Notes under the pieces: model-generated
The model's database searches: none
What the model was told of the DNA's origin: nothing
Seen by the model: only the letters and a program-made list of their open reading frames with translations
Position numbers and translations under genes: made by a program
DNA from: Comamonas testosteroni
GTDB taxonomy: Bacteria; Pseudomonadota; Gammaproteobacteria; Burkholderiales; Burkholderiaceae_C
Reading direction: 5' to 3'
Length of the DNA stretch: 64,000 nucleotides
Assembly (NCBI RefSeq): GCF_030505195.1
Contig: NZ_CP129672.1
Coordinates: 3,568,501 to 3,632,500, forward strand
In this document: in pieces, positions 17,778-27,596 of the stretch
Numbering within the stretch: the first letter of the stretch is position 1
Layout of the letters: every line of letters begins with the position of its first letter

Positions 17778-20021
17778 ATGTCCTTTGCACAGAAAATAAA
17801 TAAGTTGTTCCGACGCAAGCCCAATGCGGCAGCCGCCAGTGGTGATAGCAGCATGATGGGAGACACGGTCGTACAGGATCTGTATGACGGCTCGCTCAAC
17901 AGCGTGCAGGGAGCACCTTCCGTCTTCGGCGTCGAGGAAGCGGCCCGTGCGGATGAGCTGGTGAGCCTGCCCATTCTCGGCACAGCCACGACGGCCAAGC
18001 ACCAGCGCACCCTGTTCACCCTGCTCGGTGGCTCGGTGCTGGTGCTGGTGGTGCTGTCGGCCTGGATGCTGCGCGAAGCCGGCAACTCCAACCAGCAGCT
18101 GGCGGCAACCGGTCAGGCGCTCATGCAGTCTCAGCGTCTGGCCAAGTCGGTCTCCATCGCCATGACAGGGGCCGCTCCCGCGTTTGCCGACGTCAAGGAC
18201 AGCGCCGGTGTTCTGGCGCGCAACGTGCGAGCGCTGGCTGCCGGCGATTCCGATCTGGGCGTGCATGCACTGGACGGTGGTTTGCAGGACGAGCTCAGCT
18301 CCATCAGCACCCTGATGGAGCGCGCTGAAAAGAGTGCGGGGCTGATCCTCGGGCAGCAAAAGACGCTGACCCAGGTGGGCGACGCGCTGCGCACCATCAA
18401 CCGTCAGTCCTCCGATCTGCTGGAAACCGCAGAAACCATTTCATCGCTGAAGCTGCAGCAAGGCGCCGGCGCGGCCGAGATCTCTGCAGCCGGCCAGCTC
18501 GTGATGCTGACCCAGCGGATTGCCAAGTCGGCCAACGAATTCCAGACCCTGGAGGGTGTGAGCCCCGAGGCCGTTTTCCTGCTGGGCAAGGACTTGAACT
18601 CCTTCAAGGAAATCTCCGAAGGTCTGCTCAACGGCAACGCCGAGATGCGGCTGTCGGCGGCACGCGACCCCCAGGTGCGTGAACAGCTCGAGACGCTGAT
18701 CAAGCAGTACGACGATACGCGCACGCAGGCCAGCGCCATTCTGGGCAATCTGCAAGGTCTGGTGTCGGCCCGTGAAGCGCAGGCCAGCATCAACAACGAC
18801 AGCGAACTGCTGCGCCAGCAGCTGGAGCAGCTGCAGACGGCTCTGCAGGGACAGGGTGGGGTCAGCGTGCTGCAGCTGGCTCTGCTGACCATCGCCATCT
18901 TGACCGTGGTTCTGAGCGGTGTCGGCATCTCGCGCGTGCAACTGCTGGACAGCCGGGCGCGCCAGCAGGAAGCCGAGCGCCACCAGGTCGATGCCCGTTT
19001 GCAGGAACAGGAAGCCAAGCGCATCAACGATGCCAACCAGGCCGCCATTTTGCGTTTGATGAACGAGCTGCAATCGGTGGCCGAAGGCGATCTGACGCAG
19101 GAAGCCACCGTGACCGAGGACATCACCGGCGCGATTGCCGACTCGGTGAACTACACGGTGGAAGAGTTGCGCGCGCTGGTGGGCTCGGTGCAGAACACCG
19201 TGACCCGCGTGGCCCAGACCACCGAGCAGGTGGACGTCACATCGACCGAGCTGCTGGCTGCATCGAACGAGCAGCTGCATGAAATTCGCGAAACCGGCAA
19301 GTCGATTCTGGACATGGCCGGCCGTATCAACAACGTCTCGGCCCAGGCGCAGGAGTCGGCCCAGGTGGCCCGCCAGTCGCTGCAGGCTGCGGACTCGGGT
19401 CTCAAGGCCGTGCAGAACGCCATCGGCGGTATGAACTCCATCCGCGATCAGATCCAGGACACTTCCAAGCGAATCAAGCGCCTTGGCGAATCGTCCCAGG
19501 AGATCGGTGAAATTACCGAACTGATTTCGGACATTACCGAGCAGACCAACGTGCTGGCGCTGAACGCCGCCATTCAGGCCGCATCTGCCGGTGAAGCCGG
19601 TCGCGGCTTCTCGGTGGTGGCCGAAGAAGTGCAGCGTCTGGCGGAACGCTCGGCAGACGCCACGCGACAGATTGCCGCGCTGGTGAAGGCGATTCAGACC
19701 GATACCCAGGATGCCGTGGCCGCCATGGAGCGTTCTACCCAGGGTGTGGTCGAAGGGGCTCGTCTGTCCGACTCTGCGGGTACCGCACTGTCTGAAATCG
19801 ACAGCGTGTCGCGCCGACTGGCCGAGCTGATCGAGCAGATCTCCAGCTCCACTTCGCGTGAAGCCAATATGGCCAACGGCGTGGCGGAAAACATTCAGCA
19901 CATTTTTGCCGTGACCGAACAAACCGGCGAGGGCACCCGCACCACGGCACAGCAGGTGCGCGAGCTCTCCCATATGGCTGAAGAGCTGCGTCAGTCCGTT
20001 TCCCGATTCAAGATTGCCTGA
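17778..20021 (+). CDS. pilJ: Methyl-accepting chemoreceptor PilJ
   Basis: A 747-residue type IV pilus chemoreceptor. Two transmembrane helices (about residues 77-97 and 375-397) bracket a large, mainly helical periplasmic domain with PilJ-type repeats (QSQRLAKSV and [13 protein letters not shown]). A HAMP-like region follows, then the MCP signalling coiled coil with the hairpin tip [20 protein letters not shown] and [15 protein letters not shown]. The ATG at 17778 is chosen because it follows the pilI stop and begins the cytoplasmic N-terminus. Feeds the ChpA kinase encoded next. Confidence 0.93.
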   Translation: MSFAQKINKLFRRKPNAAAASGDSSMMGDTVVQDLYDGSLNSVQGAPSVFGVEEAARADELVSLPILGTATTAKHQRTLFTLLGGSVLVLVVLSAWMLREAGNSNQQLAATGQALMQSQRLAKSVSIAMTGAAPAFADVKDSAGVLARNVRALAAGDSDLGVHALDGGLQDELSSISTLMERAEKSAGLILGQQKTLTQVGDALRTINRQSSDLLETAETISSLKLQQGAGAAEISAAGQLVMLTQRIAKSANEFQTLEGVSPEAVFLLGKDLNSFKEISEGLLNGNAEMRLSAARDPQVREQLETLIKQYDDTRTQASAILGNLQGLVSAREAQASINNDSELLRQQLEQLQTALQGQGGVSVLQLALLTIAILTVVLSGVGISRVQLLDSRARQQEAERHQVDARLQEQEAKRINDANQAAILRLMNELQSVAEGDLTQEATVTEDITGAIADSVNYTVEELRALVGSVQNTVTRVAQTTEQVDVTSTELLAASNEQLHEIRETGKSILDMAGRINNVSAQAQESAQVARQSLQAADSGLKAVQNAIGGMNSIRDQIQDTSKRIKRLGESSQEIGEITELISDITEQTNVLALNAAIQAASAGEAGRGFSVVAEEVQRLAERSADATRQIAALVKAIQTDTQDAVAAMERSTQGVVEGARLSDSAGTALSEIDSVSRRLAELIEQISSSTSREANMANGVAENIQHIFAVTEQTGEGTRTTAQQVRELSHMAEELRQSVSRFKIA

Positions 20022-20080
20022 TTTGACTGGCTCTTTCTCTCATAAAAATGCACGACCCTTGAGGGTTAAGGAACTAGAGC

Positions 20081-23000
20081 ATGTCAGTGGTTGACGACTC
20101 GCCAATACGTGCAGCCATGTCTGCAACTGCAGAGCAGGATCTGGGGCCGCTGGCCTGGGTGCTCGATGAAGTGCGCAAGTCGCTGGAGGCCGCGTCCAAG
20201 GCGGTGAACCGTTTCATGCGCGATGCGGATGCAGCCCGTTTGTCTGATCTTGAGGAGTTGGATACATCGGCACTGCGCATTGCTCGCCAGCAGCTGCACC
20301 AGGCCTGTGGCGCGCTGGAGATGGTGGGCGTCAACGCTCCGGCGCAGGTGATGCGCAGCATGGAAGCTGCGGTCAACCGCTTTGTACAGCGTCCCGAATA
20401 CTGCACGCAGGAAGCGGCGACCACGCTGGAGCGCACGCACTTTGCGCTGATGGAATTCCTGGAGGCCGTGCTGGCCGGCCAGCAGGTCTCCGCCGTAGCC
20501 TTGTTCCCCCAATATCGTGAGACCCAGATGCTGGCCGGCAACGACAAGGCACACCCGGCAGACCTGTGGCCGGCGGAGCGCCGTGCGCGCGAGCCCCGCT
20601 GGACCGGAGCGATGCCCGAGCCTCTGGCCTATGGCCCGCATGCACGTGCCATGCTGGACGGCGTGGTGCTGCGCATGGTCAAGAGCGACGACCGGGAGGC
20701 GGCAGCGCAGATGTGCGAGCTTTGCCGGCGCTTTGCAGCCGCTCAGCCCGAAGATGTGGCGGCGCGCAGCTTCTGGAAGATTGCCGCGGCCTTCTTTGAT
20801 GCTCAGGCTCGCGGGCTCATCACCGCCGACATCTACGTCAAGCGCATGGCTTCGCGCGTGCTCATGCAGTACGCCAGCATGGCCAAGGGCGACAGCCTGC
20901 CGCCCGCCCGTTTGCTGCAGGACCTGATGTTCTTCTGCGCGCAGGCCAGGCCCCGCGAGCAGGCCGGCGACAGCCTGAAGGCCGTGCACGAGGCCTATGC
21001 CATGGAGCACATGCCGGTGGTGGACTACCACGTGGCGCGCTATGGCCGTTTCGATCCCTCGGTGCTGGTGCAGGCGCGCAAGCGCATTGCGGCCGCCGCC
21101 GAAACCTGGTCAGCGGTCGCTGGTGGCGATCGCAGCAAGATCAGATCCATGGCCGAGCAGTTCGGGCTGGTGTCCGAGTCGCTGGTCAAGTTGCAGCCTG
21201 TCAGCCACGGTCTGGCGCGCGCGCTGATTCGTGTCGCCGAGACGGTGGAGCGCATCGGCGAGCCACCTCCGGCCGAGCTGGCCATGGAGGTGGCGACCGC
21301 AGTGCTGTATCTGCAGGCCAGCTTCATGACGGCCGGGCATGACGACGAAATACAGGCCGCCCAGTCCAGGGTGCTGGTTCAGCGTCTGGATGCGGCGCTG
21401 CATGGTGCTCAGTCCGAGCCGCTGGAAATCTGGATGGAGGAGCTCTACCGCCAGGCCAGCGACCAGCAGACCATGGGATCGGTGGTGGGCGAGCTGCGCA
21501 TCACCTTGGGCGAGGCAGAGAAGCATCTGGATCTGTTCTTTCGCAACCCCTTTGACACCTCGGTGCTGGCCTCGGTGCCGGGCCAGATGGGGCAAATGCG
21601 TGGCGTGCTGTCGGTGCTGGGCTTCGAGCAGGCCGCGACCGCCATGCAGCGCATGCGTGACACCGTCGAGCATCTGATGCTCGGCGAGGTGACGGTCGAG
21701 AATCAGCCGCGTATCTTCGAGAAGCTGGGCAGCAGTCTGGGCGCCATGGGTTTTCTCATCGACATGCTCAGCTACCAGCGCAATATGGCGCGCAAGCTGT
21801 TCGTCTATGACGAGGAAAAGGACGAGCTGCGCATCGTCATGGGTCACAGCCGCAGTCGCGGCCCCGAAGCCTTCCGTCCGACCGTGGATATTCCCATGGA
21901 CGGCGTGCCGTCTGCGCAGCCTGCGGTCTCTGCATCCGTCACAGCGGCCACCCCAGCAGCTGCCGCCCCAACAGCTGCCGCCCCAACAGCTGCAGCGGCC
22001 GTCGAGCCTTCGGTCGCTGCACCGCCGCCGCCCACCCAAGTGCGGCCGGTGGCTCAGCCACAGCCCTTGCACGCCCGACTCACTGACGACGAGGACAGCC
22101 CGCCCTGGGCCGCGACCGAGCCCGGTGCCTTGCCCGATTTCGAGGCCATGGCCGCACCCGTTGTGGCCGAGCCGGCAGTGGCAGGCTCCGATGCTCTGGC
22201 CGATGCCATGGCCCAGGTGTTTGCGGACATGCAATCGGGCAGAGCGGCAGCAGATGACGCCGCCGCCGCCTCCCATTCAGGCCAGGATCTGGCCGGCCCG
22301 AGCAGCGCAGCAGCGGCTGCGACAGAGCCCCCGTCTGCGTCCGCCGAGCTGAGTGCCGAAGAGCTCGATGGCGACGACGAGCTGCTGTCCATCTTCCTGG
22401 AGGAAGCCCGTGAAGTCGTGGATAACGGCCTGCAAGCCTTGCAGGCGCTGGCCGATGAGCCCGGCAACCTGAGCGAGCAGACCACGCTGCGTCGGGCGTT
22501 TCACACGCTCAAGGGCAGCTCGCGCATGGTGGGGCTGGATGAATTTGGCGAAGCTGGCTGGGCCATGGAGCAGATGCTCAATGCCTGGCTGGCAGAGCAG
22601 CGGCCCATGCCGCAGGCCATGCAGCAACTGGCTCAGGACGCCCTGAAAGCCTTTGCGGTCTGGGCACAGGATATCGAGAACCAGCAGGCGCAGAACTGGT
22701 CGGCCACGGCCTTCCGCGCTGCCGCCGACGCCATGCGCCTGCAGGGCGAGCGTGCCGATGTGGCCCTGGTTCCGCGTCGCTCCGAGCGCGTGCAGCGCGC
22801 GCAGCCGCTGTGGGACATGGCCGAGGCGTCAGCCTCCGCAGCGCAGGAACCAGTGCACGAGCCAGTGCAGGAACCAGTGCAGGAACCAGTGCAGGAGCTG
22901 CCGCCCGCACTGGCCGAGGAGCTGGAGTGGCCGCCGCAGTCCGGGGCCGTGGCGGCAGAGCTCGGCGCCGATGCCCAGCCAGCCCAGAGCGAGCCCGCAT

Positions 23001-26000
23001 TTGCCATGCCGGAACTGGACTTCTCCCTGGAGGAGCTGCCCTCCGTGCCTGTGCAGGAGCCTGAGCCTGAGCTTGTGCCTGAGCCGGAATCGGCAACGGC
23101 CGACTTTGCCTTGCCGCAGCTGGATATTCCCGACGATCTGCTGCAGCAGCTGGCAGCACCGGAGCTGCTCGAAGCATCCGCGCTGCCCACGCTGGAGTTG
23201 GACGGAGAGCGCGAGCCGGAGCAGACCGAATACGCTGCTGCCGATGCGGTGGTCGAGGCTCAGCCCTCGCCAGAGCAAGGCAGCGGTGCGGACGAGGTGC
23301 AGGAGCTGGACTTCGCCGCCTTCGAAGCGGCCATGCGCGAAAGCGAAGAGGCTGCCATCGCCGTGCAGACCGGCATGGAGACTGGCCCCGAGGAGACGGC
23401 CTCCGCAGAGGCGGCCTCCGCAGAGGCGGCCTCCGCAGAGACGGCCTCTGTTGAAACGGTGGCCGAGTTGCCATCCGCAGAGGCTGTGCGCGAGCTGGAG
23501 GCCATTGAAGCCTTGCTGGATGGCGTGCCCGAGCCGGTCATGGCCGAAGAACCCGTTCAGGCAGCAGAACCCGTTCAGGCCGCAGAGCCCGTTCAGGCCG
23601 AGCCCGAAGTCCCGGCGATGGAGCCGGTGTCCGGGCAGACAGCCGAGGAGCCGGACGACGGCTATCGCAATATTGATGGCCTGCGCATCAGCGCAGCGCT
23701 GTACAACGTCTATCTCAACGAAGCGGATGACTGGTCCGAGCGACTGGGCGAGGCGTTGCAGCAGTGGCTGCAAGAGCCGGCCGAAGCCATTCCCGACGAT
23801 GCGATCGCGCTGGCGCATTCGCTGGCAGGCAGCTCCGGCACCGTGGGCTTCAAGGCCTTGTCGGAGCTGGCGCGTTTGCTCGAGCATGCACTGCTGCATC
23901 TGCAGCCTCAGGGCTATGCCAGTGCGCTGCAGATTCAGCAATGCGTGACCGCATCCGATGAAGTGCGCCGTTTGCTGCATCAGTTTGCGGCAGGCTTCCT
24001 CAAGGACGCCTTGCCCGCTGTCGAAGACGCGCTGCGTGACATCCTGAATACTCCGATCGATGCCGGTGCAGCAGCTGACACTGCCGATCTTGAGCTGTCC
24101 GCTCTGACCGATCTGGCCGAGCTGGATGAGGCACAGTGGCCCGAGGTGCAGGTGCTGCAGCCGCCTGCAGATCCCAAGGACTTGCCACTGGACTTTGCTG
24201 CCGAGCTGTCGCAGGAGCCGAGCTTGCCCGAGCGTGCGGGTGATGGGCTCGAGGCGGTGGCCGAGGAAGATGCGGGAGCATCGGCAGCCGACCCGTTGCT
24301 CGGTGCCGTGGTGCCAGCCGCAGATCAGGCACCGTATTCCATGGTGCCTGCCGCAGGCAGCATGGCGCATGAGGCTGAGCTGCAGCGCCGCATCGATGAA
24401 GCCATTGCTCTGGCGGTGCATGCCGGAGATGACGAAGACGATATCGATGTGCTCGACCAGGTCGATGCCGACCTGTTTCCCATTTTCGAGGAAGAGGCCA
24501 TCGACCTGCTGCCCAAGCTCGGTGCTGCACTGCGCCGCTGGCATGGGCGCCCGAAACTGGATGAGGCTCGCAACGAAGCCCTGCGCGCGCTGCACACCAT
24601 CAAGGGCAGTGCCCGCCTGGCGGGTGCCATGCGCATGGGTGAGATGGCCCACCGCCTGGAATCGGCGGTGGAGCGTATCGACCAGGAGCGTCCCGCAGCC
24701 GACGCGATAGAGCCGCTGCTGAGCAGCTTTGACGCTTTGCAAGCCAGCTTCGATGTGCTGCGCATGGCGGGTGAGCAGGAGCCCGAGCAGCCGCTGGCGC
24801 AACTGGACGACCACCTGGCACAGCCTGCACTGCATCTGGGTACGGCAGAGCCCGAGGCGACGCCGACCGCGACGGCTGCTGAAGCCGGTGAGAAGAGCAC
24901 CACAGAGACCGCGCAGGCGATTCAGCTGCCTGCGCCGGTGGTGCCACGCGCCGCATCGCAGCAGACTGTGCGTGTGCGTGCGCAGCTGCTGGACCGCCTG
25001 ATTTCCCAGACCGGTGAAGTGCTGATTGCCCGCTCGCGTGTCGATGCGCGGCTGTCGCAGGCGCGTTCGGCGCTCAATGACTTGACGGGCAACCTGGAGC
25101 GCCTGCGCACGCAGCTGCGCGACATCGAGGTGCAGGCCGAAAGTCAGATGCAGTCGCGTCTGGCCCTGTCCAAGGACACGGCAGCCGGTTTCGATCCGCT
25201 GGAGTTCGACCGCTTCACCCGCGTGCAGGAGCTCACGCGCATGATGGCCGAGTCGGTCAACGACGTGGCCACCGTGCAGCGCAATCTGCAGCGCGACCTG
25301 GCCGCTGCCGAAGACGATCTGGTGGCCCAGGGCCGGCAGGCGCGTGATCTGCAGCGCGATCTGCTGCGCACGCGCATGGTGGAGTTCGACTCCTTTGCCG
25401 AGCGTCTGTACGCCGTGGTGCGCCAGACGTCCAAGGAAATGGGCAAGCAGGTGCGCCTGAACATCCTGGGCGGCACCATCGAAATGGACCGCGGCATGCT
25501 GGAGCGCATGATGCCGGCCTTCGAGCATCTGCTTCGCAACTGCGTGGCTCACGGCATCGAATCGCCCGAGCGGCGCCAGGAGCTGGGCAAGCCGGCTGTC
25601 GGCACCATCGAGATCGTGCTGGGTCAGGAGCGCAACGACGTGGCGCTGTCCGTGGAAGACGACGGCGCCGGTCTGGATCTGGAGCGGATTCGCAGCAAGG
25701 CCATCAGCCTCAAGCTGTGGACCGACGAGCGTCCCATGACGCTGGAAGAGGCGGCGCGTCTGATCTTCGAGCCGGGCTTTACCACCGCCGCCGAGGTGAC
25801 GGGCGTTGCCGGTCGCGGCATCGGCATGGATGTGGTGCGCTCCGAAGTCAACGCGCTGGGCGGTCGTATCGAGACCCATACCGAACCCGGCAGGGGCAGC
25901 GCCTTCCGTCTGGTGCTGCCGCTGACCACGGCCGTGACCCAGGTGGTGATGCTGCGCATGGGTGCCGTATCCATGGGCGTTCCCGCCAACCTGGTGGAAA

Positions 26001-26890
26001 TCGTGCGCCGCGTGCCCGTCGATGTGCTGGAGGAAAGCTACCGCAAGCAGGAGTTCCAGGACGGCAGCGAAGTCATGCCTTTTTACTGGGCCGGCGCGCT
26101 GTGGCAGACCTCGCTGCGCAGCGAGGAGAACCTTGGCCGCACGCGCCCCGTGGTGATCGTGCGCAGTGCCTCGCAGCGCGTGGCGCTGCATGTGGACGAA
26201 GTGCTGGGCAACCAGGAAGTGGTGATCAAGAACCTGGGCCCGCAGTTGTCGCGCCTGCCGGGCCTGACCGGCATGTCCGTGCTGCCTTCGGGGGCCGTGG
26301 TGCAGATCTACAACCCGGTGGCGCTGGCCAACGTCCACGGCGAGCATGTGCGTGCCATGCTGGCCAAGGCCGAGCAGGCCGCGGCCGATGGCGAACTGCA
26401 GGCGCGTTCAGGCGGTGCCGATCTGTTGGGTGCCGAAGCTGCGCAGACCACGGTGCCACTGGTGCTGGTGGTGGATGACTCCATCACCGTGCGCCGCGTC
26501 ACCCAGCGTCTGCTGCAGCGTGAAGGCTACCGTGTCACGCTGGCTGCCGACGGCCTGCAAGCCATGGAGCGTCTGCAGGACGAGCGCCCGACCCTGGTGC
26601 TGTCCGACATCGAAATGCCACGCATGGACGGCTTCGATCTGTTGCGCAATATTCGCGCCGATCAGAAGCTCGAAGGCCTGCCGGTGGTCATGATCACTTC
26701 ACGCATTGCCCAAAAGCACCGTGAAATGGCCCGTGACCTGGGCGCCAATCACTACCTGGGCAAGCCTTACTCCGATGAGGAGCTGCTGGGTCTGATCCAG
26801 CACTACGCCTTGCAGCGCAGCGGCCCTGCACCCGAGCGCAGCCCGCTTGGCGGGCCCGTGGTGGATGGGGTGGGAGCTGTAGTCGAATAA
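20081..26890 (+). CDS. chpA: ChpA/PilL-type hybrid CheA kinase with multiple Hpt domains
   Basis: A 2269-residue chemosensory kinase for type IV pili. In order: an N-terminal helical region (1-590) probably holding degenerate Hpt-like domains; Hpt domains with His808 (FHTLKGSS), His1246 (HSLAGSSG) and His1505 (HTIKGSA); a dimerisation coiled coil; a CheA-type ATPase with N-box HLLRNCVAHGIE near 1816 and GRGIGMDVVRSEV; a CheW-like domain; and a C-terminal receiver with Asp2176 (LSDIEMPRMDG) and KPYSDEE. Acidic Ala/Glu/Pro/Gln linkers, partly encoded by short tandem repeats, separate the Hpt domains. It closes the pilGHIJ operon, with a nested hairpin downstream. Confidence 0.94.
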   Translation: MSVVDDSPIRAAMSATAEQDLGPLAWVLDEVRKSLEAASKAVNRFMRDADAARLSDLEELDTSALRIARQQLHQACGALEMVGVNAPAQVMRSMEAAVNRFVQRPEYCTQEAATTLERTHFALMEFLEAVLAGQQVSAVALFPQYRETQMLAGNDKAHPADLWPAERRAREPRWTGAMPEPLAYGPHARAMLDGVVLRMVKSDDREAAAQMCELCRRFAAAQPEDVAARSFWKIAAAFFDAQARGLITADIYVKRMASRVLMQYASMAKGDSLPPARLLQDLMFFCAQARPREQAGDSLKAVHEAYAMEHMPVVDYHVARYGRFDPSVLVQARKRIAAAAETWSAVAGGDRSKIRSMAEQFGLVSESLVKLQPVSHGLARALIRVAETVERIGEPPPAELAMEVATAVLYLQASFMTAGHDDEIQAAQSRVLVQRLDAALHGAQSEPLEIWMEELYRQASDQQTMGSVVGELRITLGEAEKHLDLFFRNPFDTSVLASVPGQMGQMRGVLSVLGFEQAATAMQRMRDTVEHLMLGEVTVENQPRIFEKLGSSLGAMGFLIDMLSYQRNMARKLFVYDEEKDELRIVMGHSRSRGPEAFRPTVDIPMDGVPSAQPAVSASVTAATPAAAAPTAAAPTAAAAVEPSVAAPPPPTQVRPVAQPQPLHARLTDDEDSPPWAATEPGALPDFEAMAAPVVAEPAVAGSDALADAMAQVFADMQSGRAAADDAAAASHSGQDLAGPSSAAAAATEPPSASAELSAEELDGDDELLSIFLEEAREVVDNGLQALQALADEPGNLSEQTTLRRAFHTLKGSSRMVGLDEFGEAGWAMEQMLNAWLAEQRPMPQAMQQLAQDALKAFAVWAQDIENQQAQNWSATAFRAAADAMRLQGERADVALVPRRSERVQRAQPLWDMAEASASAAQEPVHEPVQEPVQEPVQELPPALAEELEWPPQSGAVAAELGADAQPAQSEPAFAMPELDFSLEELPSVPVQEPEPELVPEPESATADFALPQLDIPDDLLQQLAAPELLEASALPTLELDGEREPEQTEYAAADAVVEAQPSPEQGSGADEVQELDFAAFEAAMRESEEAAIAVQTGMETGPEETASAEAASAEAASAETASVETVAELPSAEAVRELEAIEALLDGVPEPVMAEEPVQAAEPVQAAEPVQAEPEVPAMEPVSGQTAEEPDDGYRNIDGLRISAALYNVYLNEADDWSERLGEALQQWLQEPAEAIPDDAIALAHSLAGSSGTVGFKALSELARLLEHALLHLQPQGYASALQIQQCVTASDEVRRLLHQFAAGFLKDALPAVEDALRDILNTPIDAGAAADTADLELSALTDLAELDEAQWPEVQVLQPPADPKDLPLDFAAELSQEPSLPERAGDGLEAVAEEDAGASAADPLLGAVVPAADQAPYSMVPAAGSMAHEAELQRRIDEAIALAVHAGDDEDDIDVLDQVDADLFPIFEEEAIDLLPKLGAALRRWHGRPKLDEARNEALRALHTIKGSARLAGAMRMGEMAHRLESAVERIDQERPAADAIEPLLSSFDALQASFDVLRMAGEQEPEQPLAQLDDHLAQPALHLGTAEPEATPTATAAEAGEKSTTETAQAIQLPAPVVPRAASQQTVRVRAQLLDRLISQTGEVLIARSRVDARLSQARSALNDLTGNLERLRTQLRDIEVQAESQMQSRLALSKDTAAGFDPLEFDRFTRVQELTRMMAESVNDVATVQRNLQRDLAAAEDDLVAQGRQARDLQRDLLRTRMVEFDSFAERLYAVVRQTSKEMGKQVRLNILGGTIEMDRGMLERMMPAFEHLLRNCVAHGIESPERRQELGKPAVGTIEIVLGQERNDVALSVEDDGAGLDLERIRSKAISLKLWTDERPMTLEEAARLIFEPGFTTAAEVTGVAGRGIGMDVVRSEVNALGGRIETHTEPGRGSAFRLVLPLTTAVTQVVMLRMGAVSMGVPANLVEIVRRVPVDVLEESYRKQEFQDGSEVMPFYWAGALWQTSLRSEENLGRTRPVVIVRSASQRVALHVDEVLGNQEVVIKNLGPQLSRLPGLTGMSVLPSGAVVQIYNPVALANVHGEHVRAMLAKAEQAAADGELQARSGGADLLGAEAAQTTVPLVLVVDDSITVRRVTQRLLQREGYRVTLAADGLQAMERLQDERPTLVLSDIEMPRMDGFDLLRNIRADQKLEGLPVVMITSRIAQKHREMARDLGANHYLGKPYSDEELLGLIQHYALQRSGPAPERSPLGGPVVDGVGAVVE
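21954..21998 (+). repeat. 15-bp tandem repeat inside chpA
   Basis: About three in-frame units of the type GCAGCTGCCGCCCCA / ACAGCTGCCGCCCCA, encoding an Ala-Ala-Pro-Thr-Ala linker before the Hpt region. In-frame unit length means copy-number changes would not break the gene. Confidence 0.7.
22847..22895 (+). repeat. 12-bp tandem repeat inside chpA
   Basis: Four units of GAACCAGTGCAG (the first two slightly varied), encoding repeated Glu-Pro-Val-Gln/His in the linker after the first Hpt domain. Confidence 0.85.
23393..23452 (+). repeat. 15-bp tandem repeat inside chpA
   Basis: Four units of GAGRCGGCCTCCGCA, the last diverged, encoding Glu-Thr/Ala-Ala-Ser-Ala in an acidic linker. Confidence 0.85.
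23549..23602 (+). repeat. 18-bp tandem repeat inside chpA
   Basis: Three units of GAACCCGTTCAGGCNGCA, encoding Glu-Pro-Val-Gln-Ala-Ala before the second Hpt domain. Confidence 0.85.
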
Positions 26891-26909
26891 GGTTTGCTAC
26901 TGATAAGGG

Positions 26910-26990
26910 AGCGGCTTGCGCTGGTCATTATTGAATTTCAGATTGATATCAATCTGAAATGCATGAGGGACTTGCGCAAGCCGCTTCTGT
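26910..26990. terminator. Nested palindrome and probable terminator after chpA
   Basis: Outer 12-bp arms AGCGGCTTGCGC (26910-26921) and GCGCAAGCCGCT (26974-26985) surround a perfect 26-bp palindrome at 26935-26960 (half site ATTTCAGATTGAT). The outer stem is followed by TCTGTTTTT. The outer stem plus T-run would end the pil-chp transcript; the inner palindrome is more than a terminator needs. Confidence 0.75.
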
Positions 26991-26999
26991 TTTTGGTGT

Positions 27000-27596
27000 G
27001 TGCTTCTTTGGGTGTCGTGGTTTGTTTTTGATGCAGAGGCCGGGACTCACCCCCCAGGCGACCTTCTTTTCTTGCTCGTGCAAGCAAAGAAGGCAAAAGA
27101 ACACGCCCCGATTGCCTGCGTCCCTGCGCTTCGCTCCGGGCAAACCTGCGTCACGCAATTCAGGCTGAGGTGCGGCAAAACTCGCTGCGCGCCCTTGGCG
27201 CTGCGTTCAAACACGTTGCCGCAAGCCAGATCGCAAAGCAACGCTGTCCTTCGGCAGCGTTGCCTGCCGCCTGAACCGCGTGCCGCAGGCGCAGCCAGAC
27301 GGGTGGGAGCGGAGAGCCTGCAAGACTTGTGGCGAAATCGGGCTCAAGCGCTTGCCTGAATTGCGGTGGCAGCTATCAAATCTATTTCTGAGCTATTCCG
27401 TTTACGGTATTGCCCCTTTGTGCCCACGCTTGCGACGGCGGCCTCTTGCGGCGTGCAGTTGCACCGCAGAGTGAAACTGCATCGTTATCACTTGGGCAGC
27501 AGGGGCTGGCTCTTTGCCTGCTTTCTTGCTGAAGATGGTAGGTCGCCCGCCGCAGCGAATTTCCGGCCTCTGTCGCCAGCCAAGCAGAAAAAAACC
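27000..27596. other. Intergenic region with structured, repeat-like sequence
   Basis: About 600 bp with no supported gene. It holds the hairpin CTTGC-TCGT-GCAAG inside larger CCTTCTTT/AAAGAAGG arms (27062-27093) and a 9-bp stem GCAACGCTG / CAGCGTTGC (27238-27263), plus many GCGC-rich short inverted repeats. The CCTTCTTTTCTTGC...AAAGAAGG pattern followed by GC-rich hairpins looks like a dispersed intergenic element of the kind common in related genomes (from memory, not searched). A long open frame runs into the photolyase gene in antisense and is not credited. Confidence 0.55.

Noticed and set aside
22829..26347. 1172-codon open frame on the minus strand across chpA
   Set aside because: Antisense to a clear CheA-type gene; its composition (His, Gln and Leu rich) is what the complement of GC-rich coding DNA gives, and no start signal or family is recognisable.
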